This document shows, piece by piece, positions 9,297 to 22,023 of a stretch of 22,023 bases of DNA. The notes under the pieces are model-generated. The model searched no databases, was not told where the DNA came from, and worked only from the letters and a program-made list of their open reading frames with translations. Each line of letters opens with the position of its first letter. Position 1 is the stretch's first letter. Where the stretch lies: contig CM022677.1 of the NCBI GenBank assembly GCA_012295275.1, forward strand, positions 1,546,060 through 1,568,082. Direction: 5' to 3'. The translations under genes and the position numbers were made by a program. This stretch comes from Chrysomallon squamiferum (Eukaryota > Mollusca > Gastropoda > Neomphalida > Peltospiridae).

Positions 9297-9653
9297 ACGT
9301 TGTCGTGGGAGAGAGGCCTTTTCATTTTATATCAAAAACAGAATACAACGACGACAACCTTTATTTTATGTGTAGTGAGTGAAGAAAAGGCAGTGTTATG
9401 TAAATAAATGATTCATGTTAAGAATAGAAGCTGTGGCGCGTATTCAGAGAGAGTTAAAACTTGTATTTTTACACTGCTCAGTTTGTCTGTTCATTCTATC
9501 TGACTGAACCACAGGTCAGTCGAGAAAGTCGTATTTTTAACAGTTGTAGCGTTTATACAAGAACAGTTGTGTTTAACAGAGACGAGTATTTCAGTGGGTG
9601 TCCGACTGCTTATATAATAGCACACAAGATAATTTAAAATAATAACAACAACA

Positions 9654-9654
9654 C

Positions 9655-9687
<33 letters not shown>

Positions 9688-9758
9688 TGATGATGATGAT
9701 GATGATAATAATAATAATAATGATGATAATGCTGACAATAATAATAATAATAATAATG
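9654..9758. repeat. Composite (AAT)n(GAT)n(AAT)n array
   Basis: Interrupted trinucleotide array inside copy 1. The equivalent place in copy R has (AAT)n alone (minus strand) and copy 2 has (AAT)n(ATT)n(ATC)n. Confidence 0.9.
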
Positions 9759-10343
9759 TTTCAATATTGTAAAATTAATATAAGGTCTCAGAAGGCTTTT
9801 GTATGTCATGGTGTTACCATTTTGCTAAGGCAGGAATAAATTAGCATACATTAACATAAATTGAACTCAGGTAGGTTTCCACCAGGTGTCATCGGAAGGA
9901 ACAGTTAATCGTGTGAAGAAGTCAAATGTCGTTCTGATCTCGAATCTGAAGCACTTCTTCTTTTAGAAAATAAAAGTAATAAATGATACTTTCACTGTCA
10001 CAAAACATGGTGTTATAAAAGTTATGTTGACATTTAGCTGATCTTAGATCTCATGTTGAAAAGCAGAGAATACGTGTAAAGAGTTTCACACAGAGAAACA
10101 GACTGCAATTCAAAGCTGTCTCTGATATTCAATACAATACTAAATATGTTCAGACAAGCTCTCCGCTCACTTGAACAAACAGAACAAAAAACAGATTGTT
10201 TGACTGTGAGGATCTGATACATTAAACAGCGACCCTTATCCTACATTCTAAACGTCTGAAAACACGTTATTAATATATATATATAGATATCAATTCAAAA
10301 CGAAGCATGTTATGAAGTTTATTTCTAGCTTTACTAATATAAC

Positions 10344-10471
<128 letters not shown>

Positions 10472-10726
10472 GTCGTAGTAGTAAATAATGGACCCTCCCT
10501 TGACTGTAATTTCTTAATGTTTTCAGTGAGAATAGATCATTCATTTGAATGCGATAGAAATGTAAGGTTTATTTCAATGACGCTGTGAAAAAGAAAATTA
10601 TCGACGTTCAGAACGTGATAGAACACGATCAATGCATGAATATCAATCTTTTATAACGACTATTATTAAACCTAACTTTACCTTCTCATATATCTGAAAG
10701 AAAGGCTGTTCATTGTTAGTCGACAT

Positions 10727-11460
<734 letters not shown>

Positions 11461-11587
11461 TAGACGTGCATACTCGGGAGTAAGCGCGCAATTCAGTTCA
11501 GATTTATTATGTTCGATTTACTGAATCATCGGCGAAGAAATGTCAGATCTTGGATCAAATTTTCTAGGAAGTATTTTGCGTGGCGTG

Positions 11588-11850
11588 TCTGTTTATATTT
11601 TAAACACAAATTAAATACAAAAATAAACCAAGTAAAAATTCATGATAAAAAATACAAATTAATTTATTTATCAGATTTTCATTCATTTACATCTTACATT
11701 AATAATAAATAAATAAACAAACAGTTGCAAATTTGTGTCTAGTAAATTCTAAGTATAACATAATTACTTGCATGTGTTATACAAATCTGGACAAAATAAA
11801 ACTGGTAAATAAATCACACAGCAGTTCATATTTCCATGTTCAAAAATGTT
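11588..11850. repeat. Homologue of the BTB-PHR gene's 3' flank
   Basis: Aligns with 237-420 in the same orientation and joins directly to the right end of large-repeat copy 1. No BTB coding exon is recognisable on either strand of 11850-13700. It is either a fragment of a lost gene copy or shared repeat sequence. Confidence 0.65.
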
Positions 11851-11991
11851 TAATTTACGAACATTTATTTATATATAATTTAAAGCGAAATAAAAAAAAA
11901 GTAAACAGAAACAAAAAATATTAACGAATGAATAGATCTAAATTTCATGTCTAGTAAACTTGAAACATATTATTTCCCTACGCATTTTTAT

Positions 11992-11997
<6 letters not shown>

Positions 11998-12046
<49 letters not shown>
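11998..12046. repeat. (TA)n(CA)n microsatellite
   Basis: Alternating TA then CA dinucleotides next to the probable Tigger end at 12055. Confidence 0.95.
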
Positions 12047-12054
12047 ACAAACAT

Positions 12055-12350
12055 ACACAGGGGGTGTCGGAGATCCAATCGTACGGACGGAAGTAAGGCG
12101 ATTTTCCATGCAAGTCAGACTCACCACAGCCTAAGTCACTTACAGAACCTAAACCACCCTAAAATCATAGGAATATATCAGAAACAGGACTAAGCCATAA
12201 CAAAATGAAAGGAAGAAGGTGACAATAGTACAGAAAGATGACAAATGAAACTTTTTAATAACGTGTAGATTCACTTCTAATGTATTCACTTTCCTTTTCT
12301 TCGACGCTCTGCCATGGGAACAGTCTGCCTTTCGTTTTGAAGACACACTG
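12055..12350 (-). mobile_element. Probable Tigger/pogo relic: transposase N-terminus plus element end
   Basis: On the minus strand, 12346 to about 12240 encodes SSKRKA, a short spacer, then KKRKVNTLEVNLHVIKK. This resembles the start of Tigger/Jerky transposases: a basic stretch, then the first helix of the CENP-B-type DNA-binding domain, where T-x-E-x-K-x-x-V/I-I-K/R is typical. After it the frame loses similarity, so most of the transposase is missing. At 12055-12125 (plus strand) ACACAGGGGGTGTCGGAGATCC, GTACGGACGGAAGTAAG and CATGCAAGTCAG recall Tigger terminal sequence. An internally deleted copy fits both. Termini and target duplication were not established. Confidence 0.42.
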
Positions 12351-12554
12351 AAGAATATAAAGTCTCAATGAATAAAGCAAACACAAAAGTGAGAGAGCTG
12401 ATGTAAACAAAGCACGCGGTACACAAAGAACGTGTTGGGGATATGCTGGGTCTAAGCGACGCCATCTCTCACAAACAAACGTCATGTAACGCAAGACTGT
12501 ATGTTATATATATATATTTATTTTTACACATAAGGGTACTAACTGTTTCTGTGT

Positions 12555-12573
12555 TAATAATAATAATAATAAT

Positions 12574-12607
<34 letters not shown>
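12555..12607. repeat. (AAT)n(TA)n microsatellite
   Basis: A short AAT array runs directly into a TA array. Confidence 0.95.
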
Positions 12608-12611
<4 letters not shown>

Positions 12612-12767
12612 TAGCTTTTAATATTATTTTATTGTTTATTGAATTGCAGTCCAAAAAAAAAAAAAAAACTCAAAGACAAACAAGACAAGAAGAAACCACT
12701 TTGATAAAACAGTTGATTTTTTTGTTGTGCTTTCACTATCTGTAGAGATATGATTCACTGCACAGGT

Positions 12768-13336
12768 TTTAATATTCACAAACAAAAAGTATTTGTATTA
12801 TTATTATTATTATTATGCGTATCGTTTTTCATTCGTACAATTTACAAGACACGATACTCGCCAGTTAAGTTTTCAAATTTAAGCAAGATTTATATTTCAC
12901 GTGCTGAATTGTATTATTTTACACTGTCCATCTACAAACCAGTTGTTATGTCTTATTAATGTATTGTTAGAGACTGTGACAGTCAGTTTATAAAATTAAT
13001 AAATTATGTATGCCAGATTGAAAACGTAACGCCTTTGTGAAAAAGAAAGAAATGTTGAAATAAAACAAAACTAGTAAGATACATAATAACGTGTTGTTAA
13101 AATTCTTAGAACACAATTGTGTATGTTTTTCAAGTTATTAATGGTACTGACATACTATTTAATCTTTTCTTTTCAAAACGTGGTAGACAAACATGTTAGA
13201 AAGTACCTGTATTTCTAACAATACTTGGTATGTAATAATTAAGTGTTAGATTGGGAAATAAAGTAATCTGTCGACTGAGAATAATAACATTTACTGAATT
13301 AGATTAGCAACGCATTTTGAATTTATGTGATATTAT
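12768..13336 (+). repeat. Direct duplication, left copy
   Basis: Aligns with 20350-20823: GTATCGTTTTTCATTCGTAC, ACTCGCCAGTTAAGT, GTATTATTTTACACTGT, AACGCCTTTGT/AGCGCCTTTGT, TAGACAAACA, TATTGGGAAAT and TTTGAATTTATG are shared in order. Divergence is moderate, with several indels. There is no credible open frame; low-complexity frames across it are not conserved between copies. Confidence 0.88.
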
Positions 13337-14299
13337 TTTGTACTTCCATTCTTTTTTTTTTTGTTTACTTACAAATTTTGTCTCAACCAGTCATTATTAC
13401 TTTTGTTCTTTTTCTGTTGTGTTGTTTTTATCATTAATCCTATTTTCGTTCGTGTTGCTGTAGTTATTGTTATTATTATTGTTATTATTATTATAATTAC
13501 TGTTAGTATTGTTATTATTATTAATACTATTACTGAATGATGCATTGCATAAAATGTTCTATTCACAGATATGAAGGATGATCTTTGACCCCTTCTCTCG
13601 TTAATACATCCAAGCAACAAAACATTATAACTGATATCTCAAAAACGTAACTAGATATTATATTGGATACTTCGCCGTTGTTCTGAAGACATGTGTTTGA
13701 AATCAGGTTCTACAAATCATATTCGGTATTTTCTTTTGTCTGCACGCTCGAGTTAGTTGGAGCAAGGCACTGATTCACAATAATCAGAGAGGAGAGGAAC
13801 AGGGTCGGTATTGAGGTTTACGTCTTTTTAGGATTAGGAACAAAACCATATATTTTTGTGCCATTTTGTATTATTTTTGGTTCTTTATTTGTTTCTTTGT
13901 TTCTTTCTTGTTTTATTTATTTATTTATTTATTTTACATGTTGGATTTAAGATTTCTAACACTTCGTAACCTATAAGCAAAGAGACATGGTGTTTGTAGT
14001 GCTAAAATAAATATTGTAACGTCATCTTTTTAAAATAGTTTACAATGCTAATCACTTTCACACACACACATTCACACAGACACACATACACACTTGAGTT
14101 TTAACGCAATAAAAACAGTAACAGCAACTTTGATGATATAGATAGATAAACAGATAGACAGATATGTAGATTCTGTCTCACTGATACGTGCAAAGAACAG
14201 AAATGTTATACATCACTACACAAATAAAGTTCGTACTTATTGATTTGATGTAGTTAATAAGTAAATGAAAACATAGAAATATATAAATAAATAAATTAA
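13337..14299. other. Spacer with ATT-rich and TTTA tracts, no gene
   Basis: Contains interrupted ATT units (13465-13535), a (TTTA)n run (13913-13935), a CACACA patch (14060-14092) and GATA-like units (14136-14165). No coding region is supported. Confidence 0.5.
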
Positions 14300-14724
14300 A
14301 TAAAAAAGCTACGAGTTTAATCTTTAATAAGCGTCGTAAGAAATGTGTTAAGAAATAGTTTATAAGATGACAGCGATTCATGTCGAACATTAAACTTTAT
14401 TACACACAGTGTCGTGAGAGAGTGACATTTCATTTTATATCAAAAACAGAGTACAGTGATCATTATCTTCACGTGAATGAAAGTGATTGAAGGAAATTCA
14501 GTGTTATTTAAAGAACTGGTTCATGTTCAGAATAGAATCTGTCGCTTGAATTCAGAGAGAGATAAAACCTGTGTGTTTACACTGCTATGTTTGTTAGTTT
14601 TCTCTGACTGAATTACATAAGTCTAAAAATATCGTATTCATAACAGTTGTGGCGTTTATACATGAACAGTTGTGTTTAACAGAGACGATTATTTCAATGT
14701 GTCTGTTGGACTGAGGCAATTTAA

Positions 14725-14805
<81 letters not shown>

Positions 14806-14850
14806 TATTATTATTATTATTATCATCATCATCATCATCATCATCATCAT
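14725..14850. repeat. (AAT)n(ATT)n(ATC)n composite, partly self-complementary
   Basis: About 80 bp of AAT switch to ATT at 14805/14806 and then ATC from about 14822. The AAT and ATT parts are reverse complements, so the junction is a perfect inverted repeat of at least 16 bp per arm. Confidence 0.95.
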
Positions 14851-15143
14851 AATGACGTTTAAGAGTTGTAAAATTAATATGAACTCAAATAGGTCACCGC
14901 TAGGTGTCATGGGAAGAAGTTAAAGTGATCTGATCTCGATTCTATAGCACTTCTTCTTTTAGAAAATAAAGGTAATAAATGATAATTTCACACGTCATAA
15001 AACATGGTGTAGTAAAAGTTCTGTTCACATTTAAGCTGATCTTTGATCTCTGGCTGAAAAGTAGAGAAAATTAGTGAAAATGTTCACACAGACACACAGA
15101 CTCTATTTCAAATTTGTCTCATATTCGACACAATACAAAATAT

Positions 15144-15377
15144 TGGTGGATTATAGAATATTCCAGGTAATAAATGTGGTTAATTACTGATGATTCTTTA
15201 ATTTAATAAACTATTTAAAAAAAAAAAAAAAATAACAAACAAACAAACACATAAATAAATAAATTAATAAATAAATAAATAAAACATATATCTATTCACA
15301 TTTATCAGCAATGTCAGTTTAAAATTGAGGAGTTCAAAGAAATTTTAAAAATTTGAAGTAATCACAAGAACAAGAAA
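15144..15377. other. Extra segment of about 234 bp within copy 2
   Basis: Copies 1 and R read continuously from CAATACTAAATAT into TTCAGACAAGC. Copy 2 has about 234 extra bases here, with a run of A (15209-15224) and AAAT/AAAC units. No terminal repeat or target duplication was found, so the element type is unknown. Confidence 0.6.
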
Positions 15378-15722
15378 GATCAGACAAGTTGTCGGATCAC
15401 TTGAACAAATGTAACAAAAAACTAAATGTTTGACTGAGAGGATCTGGCACATTCAAACAGCTACCATTATGTTCAACACTAAACGTTTAAGAACACATTA
15501 ATAAAATATATCGATAAGGAATAATAAATTCAAAAGAAAGCCCGTTATAAAAGTTCTTTCTACCTCGAGTGTGTTTAGAATTCCGCGCGGTTCTAGCTTT
15601 ACCTACAAGTGGAGGGCAATGTTCTCTTTGCTATATCAAGACACTGCTATTTATTTATTTATAAAGAGACAGAGACAGCCAGAGAAAAGGAGAGAGTACG
15701 AACGACAGAATGATAGAGAGAC

Positions 15723-15823
<101 letters not shown>

Positions 15824-16375
15824 CTAATAAAGAACACTCCCTAGAACTGTATTTGCAAAGTTGTGGTGAGAATAGATCATTCGTGTTAATATGATAAAAG
15901 TATAAGTTTATTTGAATGACGCTTTAACAAAAAATAAATAAAAATAGTTCGATGTTCAGAACATGATAGAACACGATCAATGCATGAATATCAATCTTTT
16001 ATAATGACATTTGTTAAACCTAACTCTATCTTTTCATATTTTTCTAAGGAAGGTTGTTCATTGTAAGTCGACATTACAGGTCTACGTGTCAGTATATTTA
16101 CAGATTGAAAATGTCTATAGAAAAAGAAACAGGCCGACAGAGAGATTATACATAGACAACAAGGCAAACACATATAGAGATACACACTGACAGACAGACA
16201 GACAGAGAGAGAGAACAAAACGAAACAAATAAACAAACATATTGAATATTTTATTTACGCTGTTTTAGATGAACATACTCAGGCTTAGATGCGCTGGTCA
16301 GTTCTGATTTATCGAACTCTGGATGAGTTTTGTGGGAAGTATTTAGTTCGGGATGTCCCCATTTTTCCGGATGAT

Positions 16376-16979
<604 letters not shown>

Positions 16980-17557
16980 AGTTATATTAGTAAAGCTAGA
17001 AATAGACTTCTTAACATGCTTCCTTTTGAACTGATATATATATTAATAACGTGTTGTCAGACGTTTAGAATGTAGGGTAAGAGTCGCTGTTTAATATATC
17101 AGATCCTCACAGTAAAACAATCTGTTTTTTGTTCTGTTTGTTCAAGTGAGCGGAGAGCTTGTCTGAACATATTTAGTATTGTATTGAATATCAGAGACAG
17201 CTTTGAATTGCAGTCTGTTTCTCTGTGTGAAACTATTTACACGTATTCTCTGCTTTTCAACATGAGATCTAAGATCAGCTAAATGTCAACATAACTTTTG
17301 TAACACCATGTTTTGTGACAGTGAAAGTATCATTTATTACTTTTATTTTCTAAAAGAAGAAGTGCTTCAGATTCGAGATCAGAACGACATTTGACTTCTT
17401 CACACGATTAACTGTTCCTTCCCATGACACCTGGTGGAATCCTACCTGAGATAAATTTATGTTAATATATGCTAATTTATTCCTGCCTTAGCAAAATGGT
17501 AACACCATGACATACAGAAGCCTTCTGAGACCTTATATTAATTTTACAATTTTGAAA

Positions 17558-17616
<59 letters not shown>
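17558..17616. repeat. (TTA)n microsatellite in copy R
   Basis: About 19 units, at the place of the composite array in copy 1 but without GAT units. Confidence 0.95.
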
Positions 17617-18058
17617 GTTGTTGTTATTATTTTAAATTATCTTGTGTGCTATTATATAAGCAGTCGGACACCCACTGAAATACTCGTCTCTGTTAAACAC
17701 AACTGTTCTTGTACAACTTAAAAATACGACTGTCTCCACTGACCTGTGGTTCAGTCCAGAAAAACTGAGCAGTGTAAAAATAAAGTTTTAACTCTCTCTC
17801 TGAATACGCGCCACAGCTTCTATTCTTAACATGAATCATTTATTTACATAACACTGCGTTTTCTTCACTCACTACACATAAAATGAAGGTTGTCGTCGTT
17901 GTATTCTGTTTTGATATAAAATGAAAAGGTCTCTCTCCCACGACACGTTGTGTCTGCGTGTGCAATAAATTCTAATATTCGACATGAATCGCTTTGATAT
18001 TGTAAAACATTTCTTAACACTTGTATTATGACAAATATCAATATTGAAACCCACAGCT

Positions 18059-18423
18059 ATTTTATAGACAGGAGAAAACTATTCTCACTACAGTTTAGAA
18101 GTAAACACTATTTTAGAGATACCTTCTCAAAGACAGTAAAAAAATGATTTTCAATTCATAAGTTTTGTAGCCATGTTGAACTGGAAATCAAACTTGTCTA
18201 CACCATTCACTAATAAATAATAATTCATGTACTTTTATCACAGAGACAATTATTTATTTATTTATTTACACACTTTTTACTTATTTACTTGTTTGTTTAT
18301 TTGTTTTCATTTTGTCATGAATTAATGAATTAATTTATTATTATAATTATAATTATTATTATTATTTTTTTTCACTCCAGAGTATATTTTTTGAAACTAA
18401 TTATCTTATTAAGTACTGATATG
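18059..18423. other. Spacer without a recognised gene
   Basis: AT-rich with TTTA and ATT runs (18250-18366). No coding region is supported. Confidence 0.5.
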
Positions 18424-19120
<697 letters not shown>

Positions 19121-19124
19121 TTAC

Positions 19125-19269
19125 CTGTTTGTCCTGCAATAGTTATGACGTTATCCTTTAACAGTTTGATCCTAGTCTCAGTTGTGTGCGAGTACAAAGA
19201 GAGATAACTCTGTTCGCTTAATGTATTATGAAGCACACACGAGTAGTTACACTGACACTTGAGTTCATT
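19125..19269 (-). CDS. Candidate internal exon of an unrecognised gene
   Basis: On the minus strand a pyrimidine-rich tract ending CTGTTATTAG (AG at 19271-19270) precedes 145 bp open in one frame. It ends ACAG then GTAAAAAA (donor GT at 19124-19123). The frame starts NELKCQCNYSCVLHN and ends KLLKDNVITIAGQT, phase 0 to phase 1. Composition is mixed (four Cys) rather than the Ile/Phe/Lys-rich output of AT-rich noise, and the segment is less AT-rich than its surroundings. The family is not recognised. Chance cannot be excluded for 48 codons, so it stays a candidate. Confidence 0.33.
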
Positions 19270-19504
19270 CTAATAACAGCGAGTAAAACAGCTACACAGC
19301 AATGAATAAACATAGGTCATCTTGACTTTGTTTGCATTACCTTAGAATAAATTAATACTTAACTTTGATTAAAAAACTAAAGCAAAATAAACGAAATAGC
19401 TTAGCTTTGTTAATATTATTATATAAGTATATTTACTATTAACCCACGGCAATGTGTAAATCGCCTTCTTTACTTATTTATTTATTTATTTATTTACTTA
19501 CTTG

Positions 19505-19633
19505 TTATTTGAAATAGATCACTTGGAAGTTGAACGTATAGTTACTTTGTGGTTTCATTTTGTCAAATGATCTCGTGAAAATAATTCTACGGTCAGTCAG
19601 CGGACTGCCGTTATTTGAGTCAAATTCTTTGTT
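19505..19633 (-). CDS. Candidate exon or coding remnant, unrecognised
   Basis: A 42-codon open segment on the minus strand, ending in TAA at 19507-19505. Residues include SPLTDRRIIFTRSFDK and then KPQSNYTFNFQVIYFK. The last part looks superficially like the end of a fibronectin-III-type strand pair (P-x-x-x-Y-x-F-x-V), which is too short to assign. A GTAAGT donor lies just after the stop (19501-19496). No acceptor compatible with the frame is convincing upstream. It lies about 240 bp upstream of the candidate exon at 19125-19269. Confidence 0.22.
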   Translation of the reverse strand, partial: NKEFDSNNGSPLTDRRIIFTRSFDKMKPQSNYTFNFQVIYFK

Positions 19634-19639
19634 TTACTG

Positions 19640-20205
19640 TTGAGATTAGAGTTGACAATAAACACAGTTCTTCTAAACTTGTATACAAATTAAAGTAATT
19701 GAGATTTTCATCAGAAGTGACATAATTACATGAGCACAGTCTCTATACAGTATTTTGTTAATAACCCTGTTACATTAGAAAGAGAACAACGAATTATAGG
19801 AGTAGATGTTTAATGTGATGTCTGTGACAATAGCTTAGCTTTAGAAAGTTTGATACGTTGCCGATTTATTTTAGGCTGCTCTGCCATTACGATGAATTCA
19901 ATAAAACAAAACAAAATGTGCATCGCATGTATTTAAGCAGAATTCTGAGTGAGTTCATTCACTTAGGTGATAACACACTAATAACAATCTTGTTAATTTA
20001 GCTGCGCATAGTGATTACAAGAAGCCTGACGTCATTGTTTTGATTAAGAATTAAAAAACTGAGATCATTTCATCTTGAGCGCGCGGTAGCCTGTTTACCT
20101 TCAAAGTGATGTCATTATCTATGAAGTGACGTACTTGAAAAATTGTCTGCTGTTTCTGAAAAAGATAATTTTGTGTGTATGTATGTATGTTTGTATATGT
20201 GTGTT
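19640..20205. other. Spacer without a recognised gene
   Basis: No supported coding region. A TGACGTCA-like word (CTGACGTCATTG) occurs at 20027-20038 and GCGCGCGG at 20080-20087; a regulatory role is not shown. Confidence 0.5.

Positions 20206-20209
<4 letters not shown>

Positions 20210-20266
<57 letters not shown>
20210..20266. repeat. (GT)n microsatellite
   Basis: About 28 GT units. The Cys-Val-rich open frame across it is an artefact. Confidence 0.96.
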
Positions 20267-20267
<1 letters not shown>

Positions 20268-20349
20268 CTGTATCTTCCTCTTTATCTTAAAATTATTTGG
20301 TGGATTATTTGGTGCCTTACTTGTTGAGTGGTTACGATTATAAAATATT

Positions 20350-20823
20350 TATGTAATATTCACCGAAAAGTATTTTGATTATTAATATTATTTGGGTATC
20401 GTTTTTCATTCGTACAATTTAAAAGACACAATACTCGCCAGTTAAGTGTTCAAGTTTAAACAAGATTTATTTTTGGCAGGGTGAAGTGTATTATTTTACA
20501 CTGTTCATATAGAAAACAGTTAAAATTAAATAGTTTTTATTTATAAACATAACAAATTATAAACGTAGCGCCTTTGTTTCAACCATTACAACAACCACAA
20601 AAATAACTTAATTGGCAACGTTTTAAATTACATATAATTTTCAAGGTATTAGGGGAACTCATTCTTTTCTTCTCCAAACGTGATAGACAAACAGATTACA
20701 AAGTAGCTGTATTGCTAACAATAGTTGATATATAATAATTAGGTGTTATATTGGGAAATTAATTTATTGATCGATAGTAATAACATTTACAAAATTTGAT
20801 TATACACGCAGTTTGAATTTATG
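20350..20823 (+). repeat. Direct duplication, right copy, cut by the assembly gap
   Basis: Partner of 12768-13336. Homology runs up to the last called bases (TTTGAATTTATG) before the gap at 20824, so the copy probably continues into it. Confidence 0.87.
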
Positions 20824-21023
20824 NNNNNNNNNNNNNNNNNNNNNNNNNNNNNNNNNNNNNNNNNNNNNNNNNNNNNNNNNNNNNNNNNNNNNNNNNNNNN
20901 NNNNNNNNNNNNNNNNNNNNNNNNNNNNNNNNNNNNNNNNNNNNNNNNNNNNNNNNNNNNNNNNNNNNNNNNNNNNNNNNNNNNNNNNNNNNNNNNNNNN
21001 NNNNNNNNNNNNNNNNNNNNNNN
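20824..21023. other. Assembly gap of 200 N
   Basis: Exactly 200 undetermined bases, which looks like a fixed-size scaffolding placeholder rather than a measured distance. Order, orientation and distance of the last 1,000 bases relative to the rest depend on the scaffolding. Confidence 0.98.
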
Positions 21024-21600
21024 GACTGTAATAATAAATAATAAACTGTGATAGATAATAAAATGTATCTCACCTGTCTCTGTTTTGTAGCCTTTCCTTT
21101 TAACAATATTTCTTAAATATGTTGTGTAAACCACATTAATTTCTAGCGATTAAGCATTTCACTTTAAAAAGGTTTACGTTGATTCATACCATCAGCCTGT
21201 AATTAATCTTCACTTTTTGCCTCAAAGCCTAATTTTCTATTAACTTGAATGTCACATCAGTAATTATCCTTTAGTTACTAGCAGTACTGTAAATTAATAT
21301 ACTTTAATAGAATGAATCATTTTCTGCAACTTTATAATTACCGCCAGTAGAGCTGTTTGAATGAATACATTGATATTTAGTTATAATAACCTATATTTTA
21401 TATCATTTTTTCTCAGTCTCAATTCACGTTTATGAACAGTGCTCCTATTACAAAATAAACGGGATATCTCAAGGTTAAAATATACTGAAAAAGTTTTTAA
21501 AAAAGAAGAAAAGTCACGTTTTGGTCATTTATTCTCAAGTTATCAGAAGCGCAGTTTATACAACGAAAGTTAAAATCAACGAAAATAACTTAATATTTTA
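21024..21600. other. Spacer without a recognised gene
   Basis: AT-rich DNA after the gap. No repeat partner or supported coding region seen. Confidence 0.5.
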
Positions 21601-21604
21601 TTAA

Positions 21605-21709
21605 TTACATTAATAACTCTGAACATAATTGATTATTTAATACTGCTATAGAATATCCTCCATATTTCTGATTATACTTTCCGGTTTCATAAGGAAGAGG
21701 CCACAAATC
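21605..21709 (-). CDS. Weak candidate exon, unrecognised
   Basis: A 34-codon open segment on the minus strand starting DLWPLPYETGKYNQKYGG and ending at TAA (21607-21605). It is richer in Trp, Pro and Gly than random AT-rich translations. An acceptor-like TAAG precedes it, but the pyrimidine tract is poor. A GTAAGA donor-like word overlaps at 21713, which would make the sequence intronic instead. Family unknown. Confidence 0.15.
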   Translation of the reverse strand, partial: DLWPLPYETGKYNQKYGGYSIAVLNNQLCSELLM

Positions 21710-21808
21710 TTACCACTGTTTCTGCATAACTATAACGAGTTAAAAATCACTCGATAATAAATTTGTCACATAAACAGTGGTGGTGATTTTATCAGAAGGC
21801 TTTTTTAC

Positions 21809-21905
21809 AGGAAAATGTGATAATTAATTACAGGTTTATGATGGTAACAACTGAAATCAGCAAATGGATCTTTCTGTTTGTCTGGTATATTACGTGACGC
21901 TGCAC
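21809..21905 (-). CDS. Candidate exon with a strong acceptor, unrecognised
   Basis: A pyrimidine-rich tract (ATTTTCTTTTTAG, AG at 21907-21906) is followed by a frame reading ASRNIPDKQKDPFADFSCYH, open to a TAA just past 21809. Donor-like GT words lie at 21831 (GTAATT) and 21808 (GTAAAA), neither strong. The first of these gives a 74-bp exon in phase. It may belong to the same hypothetical minus-strand gene as 19125-19269, which would start outside the window. No family is recognised. Confidence 0.22.
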
Positions 21906-22023
21906 CTAAAAAGAAAATATATGGTAATTCGTTTTTATCAATCTCAATTTAAATCATTTTTCAAAGAAAGATTTATTTGGGATCATCGTTATTTTCCGGC
22001 TGCCAAAACTGTCGCATATTATG

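Noticed and set aside
11509-11712. Open frame beginning MFDLLNHRRRNVRSW in copy 1 of the large repeat
   Set aside because: The aligned part of copy 2 (about 16300-16375) does not keep the frame or the start, and the frame runs on into the unrelated 3'-flank homologue.
14672-14923. Open frames encoding poly-Ile, poly-Met or poly-Asn
   Set aside because: Translations of AAT/ATT/ATC arrays, as also at 2289-2492 and 8416-8732. No flanking coding sequence supports them.

Overview
The window is AT-rich animal nuclear DNA, dense in microsatellites and repeat copies, with one convincing protein-coding gene. That gene encodes a BTB-BACK-PHR protein of the BTBD3/BTBD6 type. Its family, the spliceosomal intron, and the abundance of long (GA)n, (AAT)n and (AAAT)n arrays suggest an invertebrate. 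A lophotrochozoan, possibly a mollusc, is my best guess, but the species cannot be named from this window.

Layout. 1-776: AT-rich 3' flank of the gene. 777-2296 (minus): the two-exon BTB-PHR gene, 436 residues once one 209-bp intron is removed. 2297-7450: upstream of the gene, an array of degenerate repeat cassettes. Two module types recur: module A, four copies of about 65-70 bp, and module B, four copies of about 140-165 bp. Several copies carry good splice sites on the gene's own strand. One cassette carries a 217-bp hAT-type MITE with 8-bp target duplications, and a second copy of that cassette keeps the empty site. A probable pogo/Tigger 5' end lies at 4594-4795. About 8690-8740 (plus): a decayed copy of the start of the BTB gene's first coding exon, with the trinucleotide array next to it.

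9297-18560 is built from three copies of an apparently non-coding unit of about 2 kb. Copy 1 (9297 to about 11590) and the inverted copy R (18058-16866) are nearly identical where they overlap. Copy 2 (about 14300-16375) is an older direct copy. Breaks in the unit fall in or next to long (GA)n arrays. Copy 1 runs into a segment (11588-11850) homologous to the 3' flank of the BTB gene. A probable Tigger relic follows at 12055-12350. A further direct duplication (12768-13336 and 20350-20823) runs into a 200-base assembly gap (20824-21023).

The right end (about 19100-22023) has no recognised gene. On the minus strand it holds several short open segments, some with good splice signals and less AT-rich than their surroundings. 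They may be exons of a gene that continues beyond the window. No tRNA, rRNA, CRISPR array or operon was seen. The one confident gene is inferred to make a CUL3 ubiquitin-ligase adaptor.
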